From the NCBI GenBank assembly GCA_947478925.1, contig CANJXY010000014.1, positions 1 through 37,507 on the forward strand: a DNA stretch of 37,507 nucleotides, read 5' to 3'. This document shows, one piece after another, positions 1-8,850 of the stretch; the stretch's first letter is position 1, and each line of letters opens with the position of its first letter. The DNA comes from Hyphomonadaceae bacterium. GTDB lineage: Bacteria > Pseudomonadota > Alphaproteobacteria > Caulobacterales > Hyphomonadaceae. Under the pieces are notes generated by a model. The model was not told where the DNA came from and made no database searches. It was given only the letters and a program-made list of their open reading frames with translations. The translations under genes and the position numbers were made by a program.

Positions 1-836
1 ACCTCCCAGACGGATTGGGGAACCAGCTTGTGGTTGCCAGCTTCTTTCTTGCCGTTCGGCCCGCGCGAGGCATCCGCTGCAAGCGCAAGAAAGCGGCTGC
101 GTTCGGTATCGACGCCAACATCCATGGCGAGCGAGGCAGCGGGGAAATAGTCGAATAGCGTGGAGCGCTTTCCGAGAAAGACGGGCATCGCCGCCGAGCC
201 GAACTCCACGAATGGCAGATCCCGTAGACCGCGCTGGCTGACACTGTCGAACTCGCGGATGCGGATTATGACGCCGTCGTTAAGTTCGATGCGGATCGGG
301 TTCTCGCCGTCGACTGGGAAGATATCGATCACCCTGCCGCGCATGGCGAACTCGGCAGGTTCGTCGACGCGATCGTCTTCGTAATAGCCGATGCCTTTCA
401 CGGCGGCCTGGAAGGCCTGCACGTCCAGCCTGCCGCCGGCGACATAGCGCGTCAGTGGCTGGTCGAATGTCGCCGGGTCCGGCAGCATTTCGCTGGCTGC
501 TTCGGCGGTGGTGATGAAGGCCAGACGCGCACGGGATTTCTGCTTCTGCGTCCGGCGCGCCTGCCGCAGGGCGGCCATGCGCGAACCAATGTTGGCGGCG
601 GTCGGTGGTTGTGCGTCGCCTGGCAGTGCATCGCTCGACGGCAGCAGGATGCTGACAGCACCCGGCGCCGCGCCCTTCAGCGACGCGTGGATATCGCGCG
701 CGCGGTATTCGCCAGAGATGATGGCGAGCACATCCCGCTTCTCAAGCGTCTCCGCAATACGCGCAACCGCGACCCCGACTTCGCATTCGGCACGCGCTGC
801 CACAGTCCGATCCCGAGAGGCCGGTCCGTCTGCCAT
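1..836 (-). CDS. Mfd (transcription-repair coupling factor)-like protein, N-terminal part, truncated at the left window edge
   Basis: Not in the supplied ORF track because it runs off the edge. Translating from ATG 836 gives MADGPASRDRTVAARAECEVGVAVARIAETLEKRDVLAIISGEYRARDIH... then GIGYYEDDRVDEPAEFAMRGRVIDIFPVDGENPIRIELNDGVIIRIREFDSVSQRGL...STLFDYFPAASLAMDVGVDTERSRFL...LVPQSVWEV. The 'EPAEFAMRGRVIDIFP', 'FDxxSQR' and 'LFDYFPAASL' segments are typical of the Mfd/UvrB-like N-terminal module. Confidence 0.8.
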   Translation of the reverse strand, partial: MADGPASRDRTVAARAECEVGVAVARIAETLEKRDVLAIISGEYRARDIHASLKGAAPGAVSILLPSSDALPGDAQPPTAANIGSRMAALRQARRTQKQKSRARLAFITTAEAASEMLPDPATFDQPLTRYVAGGRLDVQAFQAAVKGIGYYEDDRVDEPAEFAMRGRVIDIFPVDGENPIRIELNDGVIIRIREFDSVSQRGLRDLPFVEFGSAAMPVFLGKRSTLFDYFPAASLAMDVGVDTERSRFLALAADASRGPNGKKEAGNHKLVPQSVWE

Positions 837-971
837 GCAATATCCCTCAAACCCTCAGCAGCAGGTAACGCAGTTCGCGCGCGCCGCAAGCAGGTTATTC
901 AGCCTGCCATGCCACCAAACATCCGATGGGTATCCGACCCGTTAATGGGCCGCATACGAAACGGGTCTTGC

Positions 972-2195
972 CTACCGCCCAGTCGGCAGATCCTTGTAGG
1001 CAACGCCTTTATCCACACGAACATCCTGTGGAAGACCGAGCACGCGCTCCGCAATGATGTTGCGCAGGATTTCGTCCGTACCGCCCGCTATGCGAAGCCC
1101 CGGCGCCCACATGTACGCGTTGTGGAACGCGCCCTGAAGGGCGGCGATGTCCGGATCCGAGATGATGCCGAAATGATCTTCGGCCTCGATCGCGGAGTTG
1201 GCGAGATCCTGCATGCGGTTGGCGTTGAGCAGCTTGCCGATCGAGTTCTCGGGGCCAGGCGTCTGGCCCTTCGAGAGCGCCGTCATCGTACGATACTTGC
1301 CGAGCGTGTAACCCTCGGCGCTGACATACCAGCCGGCCAGCTTTTCACGGAAGGCCTGGTCCTGCAGCAACGACCCCTTTCCGGACGGAGACGGCGTGTT
1401 GCGGGCGAGTTCGAGGATCTCGGCGTACTCTGGTCCAGCCGATCCCCCGACCGCGAGACGCTCGTTCATCAGCGTCACCAGCGCGACATTCCAGCCATTA
1501 CCGATCTCGCCGAGGCGTTCGGAATCCGAAATGCGAACGTCGGTGAAATAGACCTCGTTGAAGTTCGAGCCGCCTGACATCTGGTGGATTGGTCGCACCT
1601 CAACACCGGGCGCCTTCATGTTCACGACGAACATGGTGAGGCCCTTGTGCTTTTCCTTCTCCGGATTGGTGCGGACCAGCAGGATGCCGTAGTCGCAATA
1701 GTGCGCGCCAGACGTCCACACTTTCTGGCCATTGACGATCCAGTCGTCGCCATCACGGACGGCCTTGGTTTTGAGACCGGCAACGTCAGAACCCGCGCTA
1801 GGCTCCGAAAACAACTGGCACCAGATCTCCTCGCCGCGCAGTGCGGGCCCGACATAGCGCTTGATCTTGTCAGCAGAGTGGAACGCGATGACAGTGGGGA
1901 TGCACATGCCGAGGCCGATGCCGAACGGGGCGACAGGCGCCTGGAATTTCTGCTCTTCCTGACTGAAGATCACCTGGAAGATTGGCGGCAACTCGCGACC
2001 GCCGACCTCCTTGCGCCATGTCAGACCGACATAGCCAGCGGCGGCCTTTTTGGCCTGATAGGCTTTCGAGGCCGGAATACCATCGCCCTCTGAGCGCGCT
2101 GTTTGGCGCGAGGCAGGCGGGCCCAATGTTTTCTCAAGCCAGGCGCGGGCTTCGGCGCGGAAGGCGGCTTCTTCGGAGCTGTCGTTGAAATCCAT
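972..2195 (-). CDS. acyl-CoA dehydrogenase, GGTxEIxRN-containing subunit
   Basis: MDFNDSSEEAAFRAEARAWLEK...WCQLFSEPSAGSDVAGLKTKAVRDGDDWIVNGQKVWTSGAH...LRIAGGTDEILRNIIAERVLGLP. ATG at 2195 is preceded by GAGGAG; the track start at 2201 is an ATT. Confidence 0.93.
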   Translation of the reverse strand: MDFNDSSEEAAFRAEARAWLEKTLGPPASRQTARSEGDGIPASKAYQAKKAAAGYVGLTWRKEVGGRELPPIFQVIFSQEEQKFQAPVAPFGIGLGMCIPTVIAFHSADKIKRYVGPALRGEEIWCQLFSEPSAGSDVAGLKTKAVRDGDDWIVNGQKVWTSGAHYCDYGILLVRTNPEKEKHKGLTMFVVNMKAPGVEVRPIHQMSGGSNFNEVYFTDVRISDSERLGEIGNGWNVALVTLMNERLAVGGSAGPEYAEILELARNTPSPSGKGSLLQDQAFREKLAGWYVSAEGYTLGKYRTMTALSKGQTPGPENSIGKLLNANRMQDLANSAIEAEDHFGIISDPDIAALQGAFHNAYMWAPGLRIAGGTDEILRNIIAERVLGLPQDVRVDKGVAYKDLPTGR

Positions 2196-2206
2196 GATCA
2201 ATCTCC

Positions 2207-3322
2207 TCAGGCTGCGTTCTTGAGTTCAAGACGGCGTACCAGCTTTTCTTTCCACGTACCCGGCCCACCGCATTGAACAGCGAGCAGTTTGGCGCGGCGA
2301 TAGAACAGGTGGCAGTCGACCTCCCACGTGTAACCCATACCGCCATGCGCCTGGATGTTTTCCTTGGCCGCAAAATAGTAAGCGTCGCTGGCGGCCACGC
2401 GGGCCGCGGCGGCGGCTATCGGCATCTGCGCCGATTGCGTCGAGAGCGCCCACGCGCCGTAGTAGGCGTTCGAGCGTGCCAATTCGATGCCGACATACAT
2501 GTCCGCCAGCTTGTGCTTGATCGCCTGGTACGAGCCGATCTGGCGGGAGAAGGCATAGCGGTTCTTCGCATAGTCGATGGACATCTCGAGGCAGGACTGC
2601 GAGCCGCCAATCTGTTCGAACGCGATCAGGATGGCCGCGCGGTCCAGCACTGCCTCTGCCAGATCCCAGCCCTCGCCGGCCTTGCCGAGCCGTTCAGCAT
2701 TCGCCTTGTCGAAGGTCAGCTTGGCATGGCCGCGCGTCGGATCGAGCGTCTTCAACGTCTCGCGCTTGATGGCAGCCTGCCTGAGATCGACCAGCACAAG
2801 CGATAGCCCTTGACCCTCGCGCGCGAGCACGACGGCGTGGGTTGCGATGTCCCCATCGGTGACGGGGATCTTGACGCCAGTGAGCTTCGAGCCATCAAAC
2901 TGCGCTTCGATCGAGGATGGCGAGGGCGCGCCGGGCCCTTCGGAAACAGCAAATGCGCCGATCACGTCACCAGCGACCACGCCGGGCAACACTTTGGCCT
3001 GCTGGGCCGGGGAGCCCGAGGTCAGTAGAGCTTCGGTGAAGAAGTATAACGTCGATGAGAACGGAATAGGGGCGACAGCCCGGCCGATTTCTTCGGCGAG
3101 AACGCAGAGTTCCAGCCGGCCCAGACCGAGGCCACCCAACTCTTCCGGAATGGAGACACCCAGCCAGCCCTGCTCGGCAACACCTTTCCAGAGCGCCTTG
3201 TCAAACGAGACGGCGTCGTCATTCAGGACGCCGCGCACGACCTGGCGGCTCGATTTTTCGTCGAGGAATTTCCGCGCCTGATCGCGCAGCATCTTCTGGT
3301 CGTCTGAGAAGTCGAAATTCAC
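2207..3322 (-). CDS. acyl-CoA dehydrogenase, second subunit type
   Basis: MNFDFSDDQKMLRDQARKFLDEKSSRQVV...EELGGLGLGRLELCVLAEEIGRAVAPIPFSSTLYF...YAKNRYAFSRQIGSYQAIKHKLADMYV...QAHGGMGYTWEVDCHLFYRRAKLLAVQCGG. GTG start at 3322 with GGGAGG upstream; the longer track ORF (to 3478) overlaps the ligase gene and is probably over-extended. Confidence 0.9.
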   Translation of the reverse strand: MNFDFSDDQKMLRDQARKFLDEKSSRQVVRGVLNDDAVSFDKALWKGVAEQGWLGVSIPEELGGLGLGRLELCVLAEEIGRAVAPIPFSSTLYFFTEALLTSGSPAQQAKVLPGVVAGDVIGAFAVSEGPGAPSPSSIEAQFDGSKLTGVKIPVTDGDIATHAVVLAREGQGLSLVLVDLRQAAIKRETLKTLDPTRGHAKLTFDKANAERLGKAGEGWDLAEAVLDRAAILIAFEQIGGSQSCLEMSIDYAKNRYAFSRQIGSYQAIKHKLADMYVGIELARSNAYYGAWALSTQSAQMPIAAAAARVAASDAYYFAAKENIQAHGGMGYTWEVDCHLFYRRAKLLAVQCGGPGTWKEKLVRRLELKNAA

Positions 3323-3350
3323 GAGCGCCCTCCCTGGGCTTGTTAGTCGG

Positions 3351-4889
3351 TCAAATGCGGGCGGAGCGGCCGGCCCAGAAGGGCTCGCGCAGCTTCCGCT
3401 TGAAGATCTTGCCACTGTCCTCGCGCGGCAGTTCGTTGCTGAAGTCCACTGACTTTGGCACCTTGAAGCCCGAGACATGCTCGCGGAGATAGGTTCTCAC
3501 CTGCTCGTGCGTCAGTGTCACGCCCGGCTGCGGCTGCACGACTGCGTGGATTGCCTCGCCATACTCGTCATCCGGAATGCCAAACACAGCACAGTCGGCA
3601 ACGCCCGGCATGCGATGCAGCGAAGCTTCGATCTCGGCGGGATAGATGTTCACCCCACCCGAAATGATCATGTCCTTCGAGCGGTCGCATAGGTAGAGAT
3701 AGCCATCGGCGTCGAAATACCCGATGTCGCCCGTCGCAACGAGCCCGACCTTGGTGGAGGATACGCGCTTGGCGTGATCCTTGTGATAGGTGAAGTCCGC
3801 GATGTTGGTGAACATCGCCACCACCTCGCCAACCTCGCCCGCCGGGACGGAATTGCCGTCCGCATCTACAACCCGCACGTCTGCGCTCGGCATCGCCTTG
3901 CCCACCGTTCCCGGGTGCGAGAGCCATTGTTCCGAATTGCAGAACACCACGCCGCCGGTTTCGGTCGAACCGTAGTATTCCATGATGACAGGGCCCCACC
4001 ATTCGATCATTGCGCGCTTCACCGGCGGCGAGCATGGCGCGGCAGCGTGGACGACGAATTCAAGCGAGGACACATCGTATTTCTTGCGGACATCCTCCGG
4101 CAGCTTCAACAACCGGTTGAACATGATCGGCACCATGTGCAGGTGTGTGACCTTGTAGTCCTGGATCATGCGCAACAAGTCTTCCGGCTCGAACCGCGCC
4201 TCGAGGTGCAGGTTCGCGCCAATTCGCGCGCAGACCGAGCCGTAGGCATTTGGCGCCGAGTGATACATCGGCCCGACCATCACGCTCACGATCTGGTCAG
4301 GCGGACGCGTCGTCAGGCCGAAAATTGTAAGCAGGCTGCGCATAGACGCATCGAACTGCTCGGGCGTCGGTGACGCGCGGCGAACTCCTTTGGGATGACC
4401 AGTGGTGCCGGACGTATAGATGATTGTTCCGGGACTCTGGCGCGGCGGCCCGGTCCAAGGCTCGAAGCCCTCCAACCAGGCCGACCAGTCCATCGCGCCC
4501 TCAGGCATTTGAACCGTTTGGTTGGACACGCCATAGGCGGCTGCGATCTCGGGCGGCGTCTGCACAGTCAGCACCTGCACGCCATCGGGAATCACCGAGC
4601 GGACAGACTCATAAAGGTCCGAGTGGATAACGATGGCTTTGGCGCCTGAGTTCTCAAAAATGTATTTCGCCTCGGCCGGGGTCGCATGCCAGTTCACCGG
4701 CGTTGGGTAGACGCCCAGAAGGCCGGCCGCAGTGCTCGCCTCGAAAAACGGAAAATCATTTCGGAGGTAAAGCGCGATTATGTCGCCGGGCTTTATGCCG
4801 ATGCTATCCAACCCGGTCGCGGCCTTCGCCGATCGCAGGTTGAGGTCGGCAGTGCTCAGGCGGCGGTTGCCGCTGATGATCTCACCCAA
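3351..4889 (-). CDS. AMP-dependent acyl-CoA synthetase/ligase
   Basis: 'GTIIYTSGTTGHPKGVRR' AMP-binding P-loop, 'EYYGSTETGGV', 'ATGDIGYFDADGYLYLCDRSKDMIISGGVNIYPAEIE', C-terminal 'LPREDSGKIFKRKLREPFW'. TTG start with GGGAG upstream. Confidence 0.93.
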   Translation of the reverse strand: MGEIISGNRRLSTADLNLRSAKAATGLDSIGIKPGDIIALYLRNDFPFFEASTAAGLLGVYPTPVNWHATPAEAKYIFENSGAKAIVIHSDLYESVRSVIPDGVQVLTVQTPPEIAAAYGVSNQTVQMPEGAMDWSAWLEGFEPWTGPPRQSPGTIIYTSGTTGHPKGVRRASPTPEQFDASMRSLLTIFGLTTRPPDQIVSVMVGPMYHSAPNAYGSVCARIGANLHLEARFEPEDLLRMIQDYKVTHLHMVPIMFNRLLKLPEDVRKKYDVSSLEFVVHAAAPCSPPVKRAMIEWWGPVIMEYYGSTETGGVVFCNSEQWLSHPGTVGKAMPSADVRVVDADGNSVPAGEVGEVVAMFTNIADFTYHKDHAKRVSSTKVGLVATGDIGYFDADGYLYLCDRSKDMIISGGVNIYPAEIEASLHRMPGVADCAVFGIPDDEYGEAIHAVVQPQPGVTLTHEQVRTYLREHVSGFKVPKSVDFSNELPREDSGKIFKRKLREPFWAGRSARI

Positions 4890-4940
4890 GGCACATCTCC
4901 CTGACCGATCCGGTGGACCCGGATGCTTTGTCTCGTCCGC

Positions 4941-6266
4941 TCACCCTTGCGGCGTGAAGCTCACGCCCAGGCTACGGATGGCATGTACGAAGTTATTAGG
5001 CGCGATGTCGATCGCACCATTCCACTTGATATCCGGCAGGCGTGTCAGAAGCTGGCGATACGCCTCCTCCAGCTGGATCTGCGCCACGCGCTTGCCAAGG
5101 CAGACGTGAGGACCATAGCCGAACGCCAGATGCTTGTTCGCGTTGGGCCGCGCCACATCCAGCGTATCGGGGTTCTCGAACACGGCTGGGTCGCGGTTGG
5201 CCGCTCCATAATACATGATGACCTTCTCGCCTTCCGCCACCTGCTGGTCCGCGATCATCGCATCTTGGAGAGCCGTGCGTCGCATGTAGATGACCGGACT
5301 CACCATGCGGATGAACTCGTCGGCCGCATTCCCGAGCAGGTCCGGTTGCGTCCGCAGCTTTGCCTTCTGGTCCGGAAATTCCGTCAGCAGTTTCATCGCG
5401 CCGGACAGCGTATTGCGCGTCGTGTCATTGCCCGCGAACACGATCAGCAGCCACGACCCATCGAGATATTCGTCGCTCAGCATCTCGCCATCGACCTGCG
5501 CCCGCGCGATCGCTGTCATCAGGTCGGCTTGCGGATCCAGTCGGCGTTTGTGAAGCATGTGCAGGCCATAAGCGAACATCTCTTCCACGTTGGAATTGAA
5601 GTCGGCCACGAATTGCATCAGCTCAAGGCTCGGCGTCAGCGAGGCCTGATCAGCGGCCATGTTCTGGGCCAGCTCGAGATAGTGCATCCAGTGCAGGAAT
5701 TTTCCGCGATCCGCCTCTGGCACGCCGAGAATTTCGCACAGCGTGAATAGAGGCAGGCGCGAGCTAAACTCTTCCACGAGGTCGCACTCGCCCTTCGGCG
5801 CCATGTTGTCGATCAGGCGGGTGACTTCGTTTTGCACCCTCGCCTTCAGGCCATTCAGATAGGCCGGCGTGAAAAACGGCATGTGCTCGCGGCGCAGCTG
5901 CAAATGATTCGGCGCATCCATGTTGATCATGGTGTCGAACGAGGCGCGGCCGAGCAGCACGTGGCCCGTGCCGACCTTTGGCGTATCCATCAGGATGCCG
6001 CCGCGTTGCGAGGAGAAGGTCGCCGGATCGCCGTTGACGCGCATCACATCGGCGTGGCGTGTGACCGCCCAGAAGCCAGGGAAGTCGCCGGGTTCAGGAT
6101 GCCATGCCACCGGCGCGGCCGTGCGCATCTTTGCAAAGGTGTCGAATGGCTGCCCGTGGATAAATGCGCGGGGATCGTTGAACGTCAGCCCCTCGATACG
6201 CGGGTAGGCTTCCGGAAAGTTCGGACCGGGACGGCCTTCAACAGCCGTCTGGCTGATCAGCTGCAT
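4941..6266 (-). CDS. cytochrome P450
   Basis: I-helix 'FAGNDTTRN', ExxR 'EFIRMVSP', heme-binding 'FGYGPHVCLGKRVAQ'. ATG at 6266 (MQLISQTAVEGRPGPNFPEAYP); the track extends to 6329. Resembles the sterol/alkyl-oxidising CYP125/CYP124-type families by recall. Confidence 0.93.
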   Translation of the reverse strand: MQLISQTAVEGRPGPNFPEAYPRIEGLTFNDPRAFIHGQPFDTFAKMRTAAPVAWHPEPGDFPGFWAVTRHADVMRVNGDPATFSSQRGGILMDTPKVGTGHVLLGRASFDTMINMDAPNHLQLRREHMPFFTPAYLNGLKARVQNEVTRLIDNMAPKGECDLVEEFSSRLPLFTLCEILGVPEADRGKFLHWMHYLELAQNMAADQASLTPSLELMQFVADFNSNVEEMFAYGLHMLHKRRLDPQADLMTAIARAQVDGEMLSDEYLDGSWLLIVFAGNDTTRNTLSGAMKLLTEFPDQKAKLRTQPDLLGNAADEFIRMVSPVIYMRRTALQDAMIADQQVAEGEKVIMYYGAANRDPAVFENPDTLDVARPNANKHLAFGYGPHVCLGKRVAQIQLEEAYRQLLTRLPDIKWNGAIDIAPNNFVHAIRSLGVSFTPQG

Positions 6267-6398
6267 GGATGACTCGCCAACTCTTCTGAATGTTGGCGGG
6301 ACGTTGCGCGCCCACAGGCTGACGCGCAAGTCATCCCCTTAGGTAAGGTCAGCGACTTCAGCAGCGAATTATCTCGGAAAGCAGAATGCCGCGCCGCG

Positions 6399-7169
6399 TC
6401 AGAACGAGAACTGCTCGCGCAGGATGCGTTCGTCGAGGGCATGACCCTCGTTGAACAGCATCGTCATGGGTTTGGAACGATCCTCGCGGATCGCGACCTT
6501 TGCGACATCGCGCACTTCCTGCGTGTCGGCGGAAGCTGCGACCGGACGACGCTCCGGCTCCTGAACCTCGATCTCGACGCGCGCATCGCCCCGCAGCAGC
6601 GCACCGCGCCACCTTCTGGGCCGGAATGGCGAAATCGGGGTCAGCGCCAGCAGGTTTCCCCCGATCGGAACGATCGGGCCATGGGCTGACAGGTTGTAAG
6701 CGGTGGAGCCTGCTGGCGTCGCCACAAGCACACCATCGGCTGACATGTCGGCGAGACGCTCACGGCCATCGACGAGGATCCGCAACCGCGCCGTCTGCGA
6801 GGTCTGGCGCAGGAGCGACACTTCGTTGATCGCGAGCCGCGTCGTGACGGTTCCATCCACTTGGGTCGCGGTCATCTCCAGCGGATGGATTACGGCCTTC
6901 GCCGCCGTGTCGATCCGTTCGGGCAGTCCTTCCTCGGCATAGTCATTCATCAGAAACCCGACCGTGCCCCGGTGCATCCCATAGACGGGCAGCCGGTCCT
7001 GGAACCGCTCGCGCAGGGTATCCAGCATCCAGCCATCGCCGCCCAGAGCGACGACAACCTCAGCCTTGTCGAGAGGAGCTTGGCCATAGCGACGGGTCAT
7101 CGACTCGAGCGCCTGGCGGGCCTCCGGCTTCTGGGACGCCGTGAAATGGACTTTGAGATCAGCGCTCAT
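6399..7169 (-). CDS. nadK: NAD kinase
   Basis: 'VVVALGGDGWMLDTLR', 'VYGMHRGTVGFLMNDY', 'SADGVLVATPAGSTAYNLSAHGPIVP', 'ALTPISPFRPR'. Confidence 0.92.
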   Translation of the reverse strand: MSADLKVHFTASQKPEARQALESMTRRYGQAPLDKAEVVVALGGDGWMLDTLRERFQDRLPVYGMHRGTVGFLMNDYAEEGLPERIDTAAKAVIHPLEMTATQVDGTVTTRLAINEVSLLRQTSQTARLRILVDGRERLADMSADGVLVATPAGSTAYNLSAHGPIVPIGGNLLALTPISPFRPRRWRGALLRGDARVEIEVQEPERRPVAASADTQEVRDVAKVAIREDRSKPMTMLFNEGHALDERILREQFSF

Positions 7170-7206
7170 TTCGGCTCCCGGATGCCACCCCCCTTGAGGG
7201 GCCGCG

Positions 7207-7222
7207 TCAGCTATAAAGCTGA
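7207..7222. promoter_or_regulatory. Palindrome TCAGC-TATAAA-GCTGA in the nadK/aldolase divergent intergenic region
   Basis: Perfect 5-bp inverted repeat around TATAAA, between the divergent starts at 7169 (-) and 7293 (+). Role unknown. Confidence 0.25.
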
Positions 7223-7292
7223 AATCGGCAAATGACGACAGAATGACTTTCTTCCCGGAGCGCTATAAGTTGCGCCAACAGGGAGAATTGCC

Positions 7293-8063
7293 ATGGCCGA
7301 TGACCTCAGAACCGTCAGCGTGAAATCCCGCGTCAGCGCGGAGGAATGGAAAACCCGCGTCGAACTCGCGGCGCTGTATCGCCTGGTCGCCCTCTACGGG
7401 TGGGACGACATGATCTTCACCCACATTTCGGCCCGTGTGCCCGGCCCGGAGCACCACTTCCTGATCAACCCGTATGGGTTCTTCTTTGATGAGATCACAG
7501 CCTCCTCGCTCGTGAAGATAGACCTCGACGGCAATGTCGTCGAACCGACCGAATACATGATCAATCCGGCGGGCTTCACCATCCACTCGGCCATCCATGC
7601 TGCGCGCGAGGACGCGAAGTTCGTCCTGCACGTCCACACGGACGCGGGCGTCGCTGTGGCTTCAACCAAGGAGGGCCTGCTGCCAATCAGCCAGCATGCA
7701 CTGATCGCCCTGCCGAACCTCGCCTATCATGACTACGAGGGCATCGCGCTTGACCTTGATGAGCGGGAGCGACTGGTTGCCGATCTGGGTAACAAGAATG
7801 CGCTCATGCTTTGGAACCACGGCACGCTGGCCGTGGGCGAGACGGCGGCCGCCTGCTGGACACAGATCTTCTTCCTAGAGCGCGCCTGCCAGATGCAGGT
7901 GATGGCAGCCGCTGGCGGTCGTGAGCACCTTCGCATGGCGCCGCAGGATGCGATCGAGACAGTCAAAGAACAGCAGGCGATGGCGCGCGGCGTCGGGGCC
8001 ATGCTGGCCTGGCCGGGGTGCCTGCGGAAGCTGGACCGGGAATCGCCGGGATACGACGTCTGA
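7293..8063 (+). CDS. class II aldolase/adducin family protein
   Basis: 'LAALYRLVALYGWDDMIFTHISARVPGPEHHFLINPYGFFFDEITASSLVKIDLDGN', 'FVLHVHTDAGVAVAST', 'LMLWNHGTLAVGET'. Confidence 0.92.
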   Translation: MADDLRTVSVKSRVSAEEWKTRVELAALYRLVALYGWDDMIFTHISARVPGPEHHFLINPYGFFFDEITASSLVKIDLDGNVVEPTEYMINPAGFTIHSAIHAAREDAKFVLHVHTDAGVAVASTKEGLLPISQHALIALPNLAYHDYEGIALDLDERERLVADLGNKNALMLWNHGTLAVGETAAACWTQIFFLERACQMQVMAAAGGREHLRMAPQDAIETVKEQQAMARGVGAMLAWPGCLRKLDRESPGYDV

Positions 8064-8251
8064 TAAGCTGAGGGCTGGGGTGGGGTGACTGCCTGGCTGG
8101 AGGACGCGCCGGCTTGCGCGGCACGTTTGTGTTGGCCGCTTCATCAGCGGAGACACCTGGCGCTCACGCAGGGTCATGGAGGTTAGCCGACGGCGGGCAG
8201 CGATGGCTTGCGACGGTGTCGCGCGCGAGCGGCGACTCTGGTCAGGCATGA

Positions 8252-8740
8252 CGCGCCGACGATTTTACCCAGGTTAGCACCGGCGATAGCTGGCAGTCTG
8301 TCCCGAAGCTCGAAGGCCAGATCAGCATCGGCGAAGCCTTTGACGACCGATCCGGGCTTAGGCTTGGCATGCAAAAGACATTCGCGATCGACGAACGCAC
8401 ATCCGTCTAGCTGTTTGCGTCGTGTTTGAGCCGCGAGTCGCTCGACGGTGTAGAATGCGCCTGGGGCGGCCAAGAAGTGCGCGCGGGTATCGGCGCGTTT
8501 TTCTCGCTTGTGAGCCGCAACGGCTTTTTGAACGTGGAAGCCGGCCACCTAGCCCGGGATGACTGCGAGGGGAATGTGTTCGAGGTCGCAACCGGGCTGG
8601 GGCTTGCAATCTCCTGGAACCTCGGTCGCAAGGCGTGGCATGACGGCGGGTCCGGCCGTAGCACCAAGGTTCAGCGCAATCTGGGCTGCAATTTCGACGG
8701 ATTGGGCGTATGGGTCGTCTTGGCCAGCAGATGCTTCTGA
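8252..8740 (+). pseudogene. probable decayed outer-membrane/beta-barrel-like protein gene
   Basis: One reading frame gives RADDFTQVSTGDSWQSVPKLEGQISIGEAFDDRSGLRLGMQKTFAIDERTSV*LFASCLSRESLDGVECAWGGQEVRAGIGAFFSLVSRNGFLNVEAGHLARDDCEGNVFEVATGLGLAISWNLGRKAWHDGGSG... with an in-frame TAG at 8408-8410. Coding-like alternating hydrophobic strands, no plausible start, no intact ORF. Confidence 0.4.
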
Positions 8741-8850
8741 GTTCGCTATACTGGGGTCTGAGTGGCGTTTGGCGAGCGTGCCGTCGTTTGTTATGATTCG
8801 AGATATCACGATTTGATTCCGGGCGCGTTTGCCCAGCCGAGGAATGGGTT

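Noticed and set aside
609-1577. 322-aa plus-strand ORF opposite Mfd-like and acyl-CoA dehydrogenase genes
   Set aside because: Antisense shadow ORF in GC-rich sequence; Arg/Ala-rich low-complexity translation with no recognisable motif, while the opposite strand has clear domains.
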